Below are positions 25,037 to 32,870 of a stretch of DNA of 64,000 bases, piece after piece; position 1 is the first letter of the stretch, and every line of letters starts with the position of its first letter. The stretch is taken from the NCBI GenBank assembly GCA_022797295.1, contig JAAWKH010000008.1:1-64000 (forward strand), written 5' to 3'. The DNA comes from Peptococcaceae bacterium (GTDB lineage Bacteria; Bacillota; Dehalobacteriia; UBA4068; UBA4997). The position numbers and the translations under genes were made by a program. The notes beneath the pieces were generated by a model. It was not told where the DNA came from. It worked only from the letters and a program-made list of their open reading frames with translations, and did no database searches.

Positions 25037-26113
25037 ATGGCGCAGGCAAAAAAGCATATTCTACCTTTTTTTATTCCTCATTTGGGTTGCCCGCAGCAGT
25101 GTATTTTCTGTGACCAGCATAAAATTGCCGGGCAGGCGGCTCCCACAGCGGAGACGGTTTGGCAGGCTATTTTGGCATTGCCGGCGGCGCAGCGTCAGGA
25201 TTATGAGCTGGCTTTTTACGGCGGCAGCTTTACGGCATTGCCGGTGGAACGGCAAGAATATTATCTGGAGCCGGTGCGTCAGGCATTGACGGCCGGCCTT
25301 TTGGGCGCTGCTCGCATTTCCACCCGGCCGGATTGTTTGGACGAGGTGGTTTTGGCTCGGCTACGTCACTTTGGCGTGGGCACGGTGGAGCTTGGCGTGC
25401 AATCTATGGATGATGAAGTGCTGAGGCGGGCCAGGCGCGGTCACACTGCGCAGCAGTCCTTGGCGGCGGTGCGTCGGTTGCAGCGGGCTGGTTTTGTGGT
25501 TGGCGTGCAGCTGATGCCGGGTCTGCCGGGGGAAACGCTGGCTTCTGCCTGGGCTGGAGCACAGCGGGTTTTGGCGGAGCAGCCGCAGCTTTTGCGCATT
25601 TACCCCACTGTGGTGTTGCAAGGCACGGCTTTGGGGCGGCTTTGGCAGCAGGGAGAATACCAACCTTTGAGCTTGGAGCAGGCGGCCCAAATTACGCTGG
25701 CCATTAAGCTGCTGGCGGAGGAACAGGGGACGGCTGTTATTCGGATGGGATTGCAGCCTAGCCCCGATTTGGCGGCGGCTGTGCTGGCCGGGCCTTATCA
25801 TCCAGCTTTTGGCGAGATGGTGCAAGGGTTGTTTTGGCGTTTTCGGGTGCTGGCGGCTTTGCGCGAAATGCCCCAGGCGGCTGTTTTGCTGGTTGGGCGA
25901 CGGCATTTTTCCGCTGTGGTGGGGCAAAAGCGGCAAAATTGGCCGTATTATGCGGAAATTGCGCCTCGGTTGCGTTTGCGGGAGTTGCCGCCGGAGCGCG
26001 CGCTACCGGAGGATACCTTGCTTTTACAGGCTGGCGAGGCCGAATTTTGCCAGACGGAGGCGGATTTTCGGCAAGCCTGGCGGCGGCTGTGTAACTTGCC
26101 TTTTCTGGGCTGA
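25037..26113 (+). CDS. Radical SAM protein, Elp3-like
   Basis: A 358-aa radical SAM enzyme. The 4Fe-4S ligands are in CPQQCIFCDQ, followed by AFYGGSFTALP, STRPDCLDEVVL, TVELGVQSMDDEVLRRARRGH and VQLMPGLPGET. These match the Elp3-like group of radical SAM proteins found between rnc and smc in several anaerobes, whose substrate is not established. It lacks the acetyltransferase domain of true Elp3. The C-terminal ~120 residues are family-specific. The ATG follows AGAGGGGTGG. Confidence 0.82.
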   Translation: MAQAKKHILPFFIPHLGCPQQCIFCDQHKIAGQAAPTAETVWQAILALPAAQRQDYELAFYGGSFTALPVERQEYYLEPVRQALTAGLLGAARISTRPDCLDEVVLARLRHFGVGTVELGVQSMDDEVLRRARRGHTAQQSLAAVRRLQRAGFVVGVQLMPGLPGETLASAWAGAQRVLAEQPQLLRIYPTVVLQGTALGRLWQQGEYQPLSLEQAAQITLAIKLLAEEQGTAVIRMGLQPSPDLAAAVLAGPYHPAFGEMVQGLFWRFRVLAALREMPQAAVLLVGRRHFSAVVGQKRQNWPYYAEIAPRLRLRELPPERALPEDTLLLQAGEAEFCQTEADFRQAWRRLCNLPFLG

Positions 26114-26124
26114 TATGATATAAT
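26096..26124 (+). promoter_or_regulatory. Promoter of smc-ftsY
   Basis: TTGCCT (26096-26101), 17-bp spacer, TATAAT (26119-26124). The -35 lies in the end of the radical SAM gene; the smc start is about 50 bp downstream. Confidence 0.65.
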
Positions 26125-26176
26125 ATAATAATTAAATATTATAAGTAAAAACACAAATTCTTATGGAGTTTAATGA

Positions 26177-29100
26177 ATGTACTTAAAAAGTATTGAATTA
26201 GCTGGTTTTAAATCCTTTACCGATCGCACGATTATTAAGTTGGAGGATGGGATTTCCTGTATTGTGGGGCCTAACGGCAGCGGCAAATCCAATATTGCCG
26301 ACGCGGTGCGCTGGGTGTTGGGCGAGCAAAGCGCGCGGATTTTGCGCGGGCACAAGATGGAGGATGTTATCTTTGCCGGCTCCGACAAGCGCAAGCCTTT
26401 GGGTATGGCGGAGGTTATTCTGCATATTGACAATTCCGACGGTTCCCTGCCGGTGGAGTTCTCTGAGGTGGACGTTTGCCGCCGCGCTTATCGTGACGGT
26501 GATTCGGAATATTTGCTAAACGGCCGCCAGTGCCGGTTGAGCGATATTCGGGAAATGTTTATGGATAGCGGTATCAGCAACAACTCGCTGGCGTTGATTG
26601 GTCAGGGGCGTATTCAGGAGGTTGTAAATATGAAGCCGGAGGAGCGTCGTCTGCTTTTGGAGGACGCCGCCGGCATTGTTAAATATCGCACGCGAAAGCA
26701 AACCGCCCAGCGCAAATTGGCGGACACCGAGCAGAATTTGACTCGTATTTGGGATATTATCAGCGAGCTTTCAGCCCGCCTGGCCCCGTTGGCTGAGCAA
26801 AGCAGCCGGGCGGAAACTTTTTTGCAGCTGAAAACCAGCGCCGACCAGCAGGAGATTAATTTGCTTTTGCAGGAGATGTTGGAAAATCGCCAGCTTTTAC
26901 GACAGAACAGCCAAGCCTTGCAGGAGAAGCGGGACAAGGCTGCGGTGGTGGAAACTGGCCGTTTGGAGGCGGAGGCGGCGCTGGCGGAGGCGCGTTTGAA
27001 TTATGACCGAGCTGAGGAGCAGATTGCGATGGCCCGGCAGCAGCTTTTTGATTTGAAAACCGGCCGGGAGCAGGCCGAAGCGCAGGCGGCCTTGTGGCAG
27101 GAAAAGGCGGCTGCGGCGGAGGCGAACATCAGCCGCTTGCAGGCGGAGCTGAGCAGCCTTTTGCAGCAGGACAGCGGCTTTGTGGCTGAGGTGGAGCGTT
27201 TGCAGCAGCGGCAAACGGCGGCTGGGCAGGAGCTTCAGGCGGCCGAAGCGGAAATTGGCGAGCGTGAGGCGGCTTTTGCGGCCAAACGTGAAGCGGTGGC
27301 TGACTTGCAGGCAGAGCAGGAGATAGCTCAGCAGGATATTTTGGCGAACACGGAGCAGTTGGCTAACCTAAATAATGAGTTAACCTTTTTGCAAAAAACT
27401 CTGGCGGAGGCGGAGCAAGGCCTGACGGCGGCTGACCAGAATATGGCGGCTTTGCGTCAGGAGGAGCAGGCTGGCGCGGCCAAGGCGGAGGTTATGCAGC
27501 AGGAATTGGCTGCTTTGCAACAGCGGCGAGAGGCCAACAAAACGGCTTTGCAAGAGCTGGCCGGGCGGCTTAATCGGCAGGAAGCGGAGCTGGTGCAGGC
27601 TAACGAGGCCAACGTATCGGTTCGGATGCAGTTAAACAGCGAGGAATCTCGCTTGAAGATATTGTCGGAAATGGCGGAGAACAAGAGCGGCTTTTATCCT
27701 GGTGTGCGCTCGATTTTGCGGGCTAAGGAGCAAGGGAAGTTGCCGACGGACGGCGTTTTGGGCGTGCTGCTGGATTTAATAGAGTCCGACGTGCGCTACA
27801 GCCAGGCTTTGGAAGCGGCGGTGGGCGCTGGCCTGCAAAATCTGGTGGTGCGCGACGACCAGGCAGCCCGCGCCTGTGTGGCTTATCTGAAACAGGAAAA
27901 ACTGGGCCGGGCCACCTTTTTGCCGTTAGCCTCATTGCGTTGGCGGCCCAACGGGGAGATTGAGCAGGCTTTGGGGCGGCCGGGGGTTATCGGCCGTTGC
28001 TCGCAGGTTATCAACTGTGCGGAGCCGGTGCGCCCGGCGGTGGAATTTCTGTTTGCTAATACGTTGCTGGTGGAAAATTTGGATGTGGCCACTCAGGTGG
28101 CCAGGCAGCACCGGCAGCAGTTCAAAATTGTCACCTTGGCCGGGGATATAATTTCCCCCGGCGGTTCAATTACCGGCGGCAGCCGGCAAAAGAACAGCGG
28201 CGATCTTTTGCAGAAGAAAAATCAGTTGGCCCAACTTCAGCATAGCGTGCAAAAGCTGCGGCAGCAGGGCGAAGCCGGGCGGCAGCGTTTGGTTGAGCTG
28301 GAGCAGCAGCGGGCTGACCTGGACGCTGAGCGGGCGGAGTTGGCCGCGGCTGACCGGGAGCTGGAGCTGCAATATTTGGGTAAGGTTAAGGATATAACAC
28401 ATCTGCGGGACAATTTGGCGGACAAGCAGGAGCAGTTGGCTCAAATGGAGCGCGACCAGGCGGCGGCGCAACAGGAGCAGGCGCGTCTGCAACGGCGGCG
28501 GCAGGAGTTGGCGGCTGATTTGGCCGATTGGGACGCGGGCAGCCAGCGGGCCAATGAGCAGTTGGAGCAGCTGCGCCAACGCTGGCAGGTGGAAAACGAA
28601 GAGCTGGAGGTGCAACGGCAAGCTTTGGAGCAAAGCCGTTTGCAGGCCTTGGAAAAGCGACAGGCTTATCAAAGCCTGGATAATGAGGTGCAACGTCTGA
28701 CGGCGGAAAAGGGCAGCTTGTTTGAGCAAAAGGAGCAAAAGGAACAGGCGGCGGCTCAATATCAGCAGCAGCTGGCGGAGCAGCGGCAGGCTTGGCAGGA
28801 TAAACTAGCCGAGGCGCAAAGCTTGGCTGGACAAATTGCTGAAGCCGAGGAACAGCTGGCCCAGGCGACTGATAAAAACGGTCTTTTGAAGCAGCAGATT
28901 GAGGCTGGGGAGCGGCAGACAGCGGCTTTGAGCCGGGACGGCGGCGTTTTGCAGCAGGAAATTCATCAGCTGGAGGTTAAGGAGGCGCGTTTGCAAACGG
29001 AGGACGCAGCCGGCGTGCAAAAGCTGGCCGAGGGATTTGAGCTGACCTTTGAGCAGGCTTTGCCGCAGCTGGATGAAAGCATGAGCCGGCCTCAGCTGGT

Positions 29101-29755
29101 GCAAAATCTGAAGCTGTTGAAAAAGCAGCTGGCGGCTTTGGGTAATGTTAATTTGGATGCGATTGAGGAATATCGCCAGGTGCGGGAGCGGTATGAATTT
29201 TTGTCTGCGCAACGGGAGGATTTGCTGGAGGCGCATAACTCCTTGCTTAACGTAATCAAGGAGATGGAGGAGATTATGACCCAGCGTTTCCGCGCCACCT
29301 TTGAGCAGGTTAACCTGAACTTTGGCCAAACGTTTGTGCAGCTTTTCGGCGGCGGTTCGGCGGCCTTGTTTTTGACGGAGCCGGACGATTTGCTGACCAG
29401 CGGCGTGGATTTGCTGGTGCAGCCGCCGGGCAAAAAGCTGATAAATTATAATTTGCTTTCCGGCGGGGAAAAATCGTTGATTGGCGTGGCTTTGGTGCTG
29501 GCGATTTTTCAGGTGAAGCCCAGCCCTTTCTGTATTCTGGACGAGGTGGACGCTGCTTTGGACGAGGCCAATGTGGACCGTTTTGCGGAATATATCAAAA
29601 TGTTTAAGTTGAAAACCCAGTTTATTGTGGTGACGCACCGGCAGGGCACTATGGAGGCGGCCGACCGGCTTTGGGGCGTTACGATGGAAAAGGATGGGGT
29701 TTCTAAAATGGTTTCCGTGCGGCTGACGGATGATTTGCAACAATATGTTTCCTAA
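26177..29755 (+). CDS. smc: Chromosome segregation protein SMC
   Basis: SMC is the ATPase of the condensin complex that folds and segregates the chromosome with ScpA and ScpB. The 1192-aa protein has an N-terminal Walker A (GPNGSGKSN), a long coiled coil (about 170-500), a hinge (about 510-660, GVLGVLLDLIESDVRYSQALEAAVG to GGSITGGS), a second coiled coil and a C-terminal head with the signature LLSGGEKSLIGVAL and Walker B FCILDEVDAALDEANV. Coils are Gln/Ala/Glu-rich. GGAG lies 9 nt before the ATG. ftsY follows 39 bp on. Confidence 0.97.
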   Translation: MYLKSIELAGFKSFTDRTIIKLEDGISCIVGPNGSGKSNIADAVRWVLGEQSARILRGHKMEDVIFAGSDKRKPLGMAEVILHIDNSDGSLPVEFSEVDVCRRAYRDGDSEYLLNGRQCRLSDIREMFMDSGISNNSLALIGQGRIQEVVNMKPEERRLLLEDAAGIVKYRTRKQTAQRKLADTEQNLTRIWDIISELSARLAPLAEQSSRAETFLQLKTSADQQEINLLLQEMLENRQLLRQNSQALQEKRDKAAVVETGRLEAEAALAEARLNYDRAEEQIAMARQQLFDLKTGREQAEAQAALWQEKAAAAEANISRLQAELSSLLQQDSGFVAEVERLQQRQTAAGQELQAAEAEIGEREAAFAAKREAVADLQAEQEIAQQDILANTEQLANLNNELTFLQKTLAEAEQGLTAADQNMAALRQEEQAGAAKAEVMQQELAALQQRREANKTALQELAGRLNRQEAELVQANEANVSVRMQLNSEESRLKILSEMAENKSGFYPGVRSILRAKEQGKLPTDGVLGVLLDLIESDVRYSQALEAAVGAGLQNLVVRDDQAARACVAYLKQEKLGRATFLPLASLRWRPNGEIEQALGRPGVIGRCSQVINCAEPVRPAVEFLFANTLLVENLDVATQVARQHRQQFKIVTLAGDIISPGGSITGGSRQKNSGDLLQKKNQLAQLQHSVQKLRQQGEAGRQRLVELEQQRADLDAERAELAAADRELELQYLGKVKDITHLRDNLADKQEQLAQMERDQAAAQQEQARLQRRRQELAADLADWDAGSQRANEQLEQLRQRWQVENEELEVQRQALEQSRLQALEKRQAYQSLDNEVQRLTAEKGSLFEQKEQKEQAAAQYQQQLAEQRQAWQDKLAEAQSLAGQIAEAEEQLAQATDKNGLLKQQIEAGERQTAALSRDGGVLQQEIHQLEVKEARLQTEDAAGVQKLAEGFELTFEQALPQLDESMSRPQLVQNLKLLKKQLAALGNVNLDAIEEYRQVRERYEFLSAQREDLLEAHNSLLNVIKEMEEIMTQRFRATFEQVNLNFGQTFVQLFGGGSAALFLTEPDDLLTSGVDLLVQPPGKKLINYNLLSGGEKSLIGVALVLAIFQVKPSPFCILDEVDAALDEANVDRFAEYIKMFKLKTQFIVVTHRQGTMEAADRLWGVTMEKDGVSKMVSVRLTDDLQQYVS

Positions 29756-29794
29756 TTAATTTAATTTGGAGTTTTAAAATAGGAGGTTTGGCTG

Positions 29795-30766
29795 ATGGGT
29801 TTTTTTGAGAAGCTAAAACAAGGCCTGAGCAAAACGCGGGATGATTTTAACAACAAGCTTTCCCAGGTGTTTTCAATGGGGCGCAAAATCGACGAGGAGT
29901 TTTACGAGGAGTTGGAGGAAACTCTTATTCAGGCGGACGTGGGCGTGCAAACAGCGGTGGAGCTTTGCGAACGGCTGCGCGAGCTTGAGAAAAAACAGCA
30001 TATCCGAGAGGCGGAACCCCTGCGCGGCGCTTTGCAGGAGGAGATTGTGAAAATCATCAAGGGCTCTGCCGAGGGTGAAAATAAAAACCGTTTTCTGCTG
30101 AAGGGCGGCCGATTAAATATCATTTTGGTGGTGGGCGTGAACGGAGCCGGCAAAACCACCACTATTGGCAAAATGGCCGCTTACTATCACAGCATTGGCC
30201 ACAAGGTGCTGCTGGCTGCGGCGGATACTTTCCGGGCGGCCGCTATTGAGCAGCTTTGCATGTGGGGCGAGCGGGCCGGGGTGGACGTTATCCGCCAAAG
30301 CAGCGGTTCTGACCCTGGGGCGGTGGTTTTCGACGCTTGCAAAGCGGCGGCTTCCCGTGGCACTAACATTTTGATTGTGGATACTGCCGGCCGTTTGCAG
30401 AATAAAACTAATTTAATGGAAGAGTTGCGCAAGATTAATCGGATTATTGAGCGAGAGGCTCCGCAAGCTAATGTGGAGGTTCTGCTGGTGTTGGATTCTG
30501 GCACCGGCCAAAACGCTATCAGCCAAGCCAAGCTTTTTGGCGAGGTTGTCCCGCTTTCCGGTATTATTTTAACCAAGCTGGACGGCACGGCTAAAGGCGG
30601 CGTGGTGATTGGCATTGCTAATGAGCTGAACTTGCCGGTGAAGATGATTGGCGTGGGCGAGGGCATTGACGATCTGCGCGAGTTTGTGGCGGCGGATTTT
30701 GCCGCGGCCCTGTTTGCTGGCGATAACGAGGAAGCGCATAATTATGATACGATACAGGAGGAATAA
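29795..30766 (+). CDS. ftsY: SRP receptor FtsY
   Basis: FtsY is the membrane-associated GTPase that receives the SRP (Ffh, 11.6 kb). The 323-aa protein is the short form, starting directly at the N domain without the acidic A domain of enteric FtsY. G-domain motifs are GVNGAGKTTTIGK, ADTFRAAAIEQL, DTAGRLQNK and TKLDGTAKGGVV, and the C-terminus has GVGEGIDDLREF. TAGGAGG precedes the ATG. The phosphorylase gene starts 3 bp after the stop. Confidence 0.96.
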   Translation: MGFFEKLKQGLSKTRDDFNNKLSQVFSMGRKIDEEFYEELEETLIQADVGVQTAVELCERLRELEKKQHIREAEPLRGALQEEIVKIIKGSAEGENKNRFLLKGGRLNIILVVGVNGAGKTTTIGKMAAYYHSIGHKVLLAAADTFRAAAIEQLCMWGERAGVDVIRQSSGSDPGAVVFDACKAAASRGTNILIVDTAGRLQNKTNLMEELRKINRIIEREAPQANVEVLLVLDSGTGQNAISQAKLFGEVVPLSGIILTKLDGTAKGGVVIGIANELNLPVKMIGVGEGIDDLREFVAADFAAALFAGDNEEAHNYDTIQEE

Positions 30767-30769
30767 AAA

Positions 30770-31516
30770 ATGTTGGCATTGATTGCCGGAACCGGCTTTT
30801 ACGATTGGGAAGCTTTGCAAAATCAGCAGGAAAAACACGTGCAAACGCCTTACGGCGAGGCGGTGCTGTTTGTGGGCGAGGTGGCGACGCCGGACGGCTC
30901 CAAGCCGTTGGTTTTTTTGCCGCGCCATGCTCGTAGCCACAGTATTCCGCCGCATTTAATCAATTATCGGGCCAACATTTGGGCTTTGCATAGCTTGGGT
31001 GTGCAAAAGATTGTGGCCGTCAATGCGGTTGGCTCGCTGCTGCGGGAGGTGCCGCCGGGCAGCATTGTGCTGGTTGATGATTTTTTGGATTTCACCTATG
31101 GCCGGGAGCACACCTTTTTTGAGGGCGGCGAAGCCGGCGTGCGCCACACGGATATGACGGATTGCTACGCCAAAGACTGGCAGCGGCAGATTAAGGCGGC
31201 GGCGGAGCGGGCCGGCGTGCCGATTGTGGAGGATGGCGTTTATGTTTGTGTGCAGGGGCCGCGCTTTGAATCGCGGGCGGAAATTCGCGCTTTTGCCAGA
31301 TTGGGCGGCACCATATCCGGTATGACCGGAGTGCCGGAGGTGACGTTGGCCAATGAATTGGGTCTGCAATATGGCTCTTTGGCGATGGTGACCAACTTTG
31401 CCTGCGGTCTGGCGGAAAAGGTGACGCACGAGGAAGTGACGGAGCTGATGGGCGCCAATGCGGAACGTTTGGCTAAAATTCTGCTTCAACTGGTTTACGC
31501 CTATCAGGAGTGCTAA
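30770..31516 (+). CDS. Methylthio-nucleoside phosphorylase (MTAP/MTIP family)
   Basis: A 248-aa purine nucleoside phosphorylase-II family protein. The phosphate-binding start is IAGTGFYDW, with LPRHARSHSIPPHLINYRANIWAL, QGPRFESRAEIRAF and the substrate Met in ISGMTGVPEV. Near the C-terminus, where adenosine-type MTAPs have a TDYD motif, this protein has MVTNFACGL. An Asn at that position is typical of 6-oxopurine enzymes, so methylthioinosine, guanosine or inosine is a likelier substrate than methylthioadenosine. It is translationally close to ftsY, with AGGAGG overlapping the ftsY end. Confidence 0.8.
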   Translation: MLALIAGTGFYDWEALQNQQEKHVQTPYGEAVLFVGEVATPDGSKPLVFLPRHARSHSIPPHLINYRANIWALHSLGVQKIVAVNAVGSLLREVPPGSIVLVDDFLDFTYGREHTFFEGGEAGVRHTDMTDCYAKDWQRQIKAAAERAGVPIVEDGVYVCVQGPRFESRAEIRAFARLGGTISGMTGVPEVTLANELGLQYGSLAMVTNFACGLAEKVTHEEVTELMGANAERLAKILLQLVYAYQEC

Positions 31517-31568
31517 AACCTGACCACTCTGCATATACTTAAACATCTTAAATGAAGTGGGTGAGCAT

Positions 31569-32087
31569 ATGGCAGAGAATATCGTTTTGGTGGGCATGAT
31601 GGGTGTGGGTAAAACCGCCGTTGGCCGTCTGCTGGCCGAGGAGTTGGCCTTTGATTTTGTGGATTTGGACGCGGAGCTGGAGCAGGTGACAGGCCTGAAG
31701 CTACCGGAAATATATCGAAAATACGGGCAAATTCGTTTTTATTCAGAGGATAAGCTGCTGCTGGGCAAGCAGCTGGGCAAAAGCAGCCAGGTGTTTGCTG
31801 CGGACGGCGCGCTGCCGCCTCAGGCGGAGCACCTGCGGCTTTGGCGGCAGATGGGCTGTGTGGTTTGGTTGCAGGCGGAGGCGGAAACGGTTTTTCGGCG
31901 GATGCGCCGCAAAAAGAATCGTCTGTTTTTGCCTAAGCAGGCCTCGGTGGAAACTGTGCAACAAATGATGGCGGAGCGAGAACCGCTTTACGCTGAGACG
32001 GCTGATTTTGCTGTTAATGTGGATAAGTGGGCGCTGGAGCAGGTGGCGGCTAAGATTTTGGCCTTTTACCGCCGGCGCTCCTGTTGA
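31569..32087 (+). CDS. Shikimate kinase-like protein with a degenerate substrate motif
   Basis: A 172-aa P-loop kinase resembling AroK. The Walker A is GMMGVGKTAVG and the Asp pair lies in FVDLDAELE. The FRxxE region appears as IRFYSED, and the normally invariant GGG shikimate-binding motif is replaced by AADGALPP. The lid region is RLFLPKQASVETVQQMMAEREPLY. With these changes it may be a non-canonical kinase or inactive; a true aroK would then be elsewhere. The ATG at 31569 is preferred; a GTG at 31557 is possible. Confidence 0.65.
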   Translation: MAENIVLVGMMGVGKTAVGRLLAEELAFDFVDLDAELEQVTGLKLPEIYRKYGQIRFYSEDKLLLGKQLGKSSQVFAADGALPPQAEHLRLWRQMGCVVWLQAEAETVFRRMRRKKNRLFLPKQASVETVQQMMAEREPLYAETADFAVNVDKWALEQVAAKILAFYRRRSC

Positions 32088-32250
32088 GAGATTGTGCGGC
32101 GATTAAGTTCCGCAGGCTGCGGGCGGCTTGCAGACTTAAAGCGGCCAGCGCTGCGGCGGCAATGGCCAGGGCGGTTGTGCAAAGCAGCAAAGCGCCCAGC
32201 ATTGCTGCGGCCAACCAGCAGGCCAGAAAAAAGTATAATATTACCAACAA
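32050..32250 (-). CDS. Possible small membrane protein
   Basis: A 66-codon frame whose first ~45 residues are strongly hydrophobic (LVILYFFLACWLAAAMLGALLL) with a basic tail, suggesting one long or two short membrane helices. A GGAGG lies 9 nt before the TTG start, which supports expression. It overlaps the 3' end of the shikimate-kinase-like gene by 38 bp on the opposite strand. No family is recognised, and it could still be a chance frame. Confidence 0.35.
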   Translation of the reverse strand: MLVILYFFLACWLAAAMLGALLLCTTALAIAAAALAALSLQAARSLRNLIAAQSLNRSAGGKRPKS

Positions 32251-32363
32251 AGTAAAAAACCTCCAAATAGTGCCTGGAAAGGGACTTCTGCTGCATTTTA
32301 TGCAATATTTGGCTACCTTGCTTATATTTTAATAAAACTTTATACTTTCTTTTGCCCAAAAGC

Positions 32364-32392
32364 TTGACAAGTCGCCTTATAAAATATAGAAT
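32364..32392 (+). promoter_or_regulatory. Upstream promoter in the rny leader region
   Basis: TTGACA (32364-32369), 17-bp spacer, TAGAAT (32387-32392). It would read into the orphan RNA unit and possibly rny. The ~100 bp after it are very AT-rich with no open frame. Confidence 0.6.
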
Positions 32393-32494
32393 AATATATA
32401 GTTATAAAAGTTTTACAAAAATACATTAAAATTTTTATGGCTTTTAGAATAAATTTTTTTCATTTTTGCACCGTCGGGCTTGAAATAAAAAAAC

Positions 32495-32523
32495 TTGACA
32501 CAGATATTCTGATTTTATATATT
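32495..32523 (+). promoter_or_regulatory. Promoter of the orphan RNA unit
   Basis: TTGACA (32495-32500), 17-bp spacer, TATATT (32518-32523). Transcription is expected to begin near 32530. Confidence 0.7.
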
Positions 32524-32529
32524 GACTGA

Positions 32530-32724
32530 GGAAGCTGGAGTGGATTGAGGCTGCCGAGTGGCAACCGGAGGTTTTTTTGCTGAAAACAGTTGGCTAAAGG
32601 TTTATTATTAGAATATGGCAAGATTGTGGGGGCTTTGGGCCGCCATGCTGTGATGTGCGGAAAATGAAAGCTGTGAATTTATTCTGATTGCCCGTCGCCT
32701 TGTGCGGCAGGGCTATTATTTTTT
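32530..32724 (+). ncRNA. Candidate non-coding RNA of about 195 nt, unassigned
   Basis: This stretch is bounded by a near-consensus promoter and a rho-independent terminator and has no open frame with a ribosome site. A short hairpin lies at 32549-32566 (GGCTGCC with GGCAACC), followed by GGAGG and seven T. G-rich sequence (GTGGGGGCTTTGGGCCGCC) is at ~32627-32645. I checked by eye for 6S, 4.5S, tmRNA, RNase P, T-box and common riboswitch signatures and found none. It could be a trans-acting RNA or a leader of rny. Confidence 0.5.
32690..32724 (+). terminator. Rho-independent terminator of the orphan RNA
   Basis: GCCCGTCGC (32690-32698) pairs with GCGGCAGGGC (32704-32713) with one bulged A and a CTTGT loop, followed by TATTATTTTTT. 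Confidence 0.78.
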
Positions 32725-32726
32725 AC

Positions 32727-32763
32727 GTGAACACTTAGCGATTGACAAGTTTACTTTAGTGGA
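32727..32763 (+). repeat. Terminator-associated dispersed repeat, copy B
   Basis: A 37-bp element differing from copy A (21710-21746) at three positions. It begins two bases after the T-run of the orphan RNA terminator. Its terminal inverted repeat is less perfect than in copy A (TTTACTTTAGTGGA). Confidence 0.75.
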
Positions 32764-32870
32764 CGCTGACAGAGCTTAGTGTGAACCATTTCAACCAGTC
32801 GCGTTTTTTATGGCTGGCGGCTGCTTGATTGAAAAAGAGAAATAAAAAATAAAAAAAAGGAGGTGAAAGA

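Larger units (their letters stand above)
32088..32870. other. 783-bp region without a major gene
   Basis: It holds the possible small minus-strand gene, a promoter at 32364, an orphan RNA unit (32495-32724), dispersed repeat copy B (32727-32763) and the rny leader. No tRNA, rRNA or known riboswitch signature was recognised. Confidence 0.6.

Noticed and set aside
32549-32578. Hairpin plus T-run as an early terminator or attenuator inside the orphan RNA
   Set aside because: The T-run begins five bases after the stem and the stem has a mismatch, so it is not a standard terminator; kept only as a possible structural element.
32530-32724. 6S RNA, RNase P RNA, tmRNA or SRP RNA in the gap before rny
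   Set aside because: Characteristic conserved segments of these RNAs were not found by eye; a covariance-model search would be needed to settle it.
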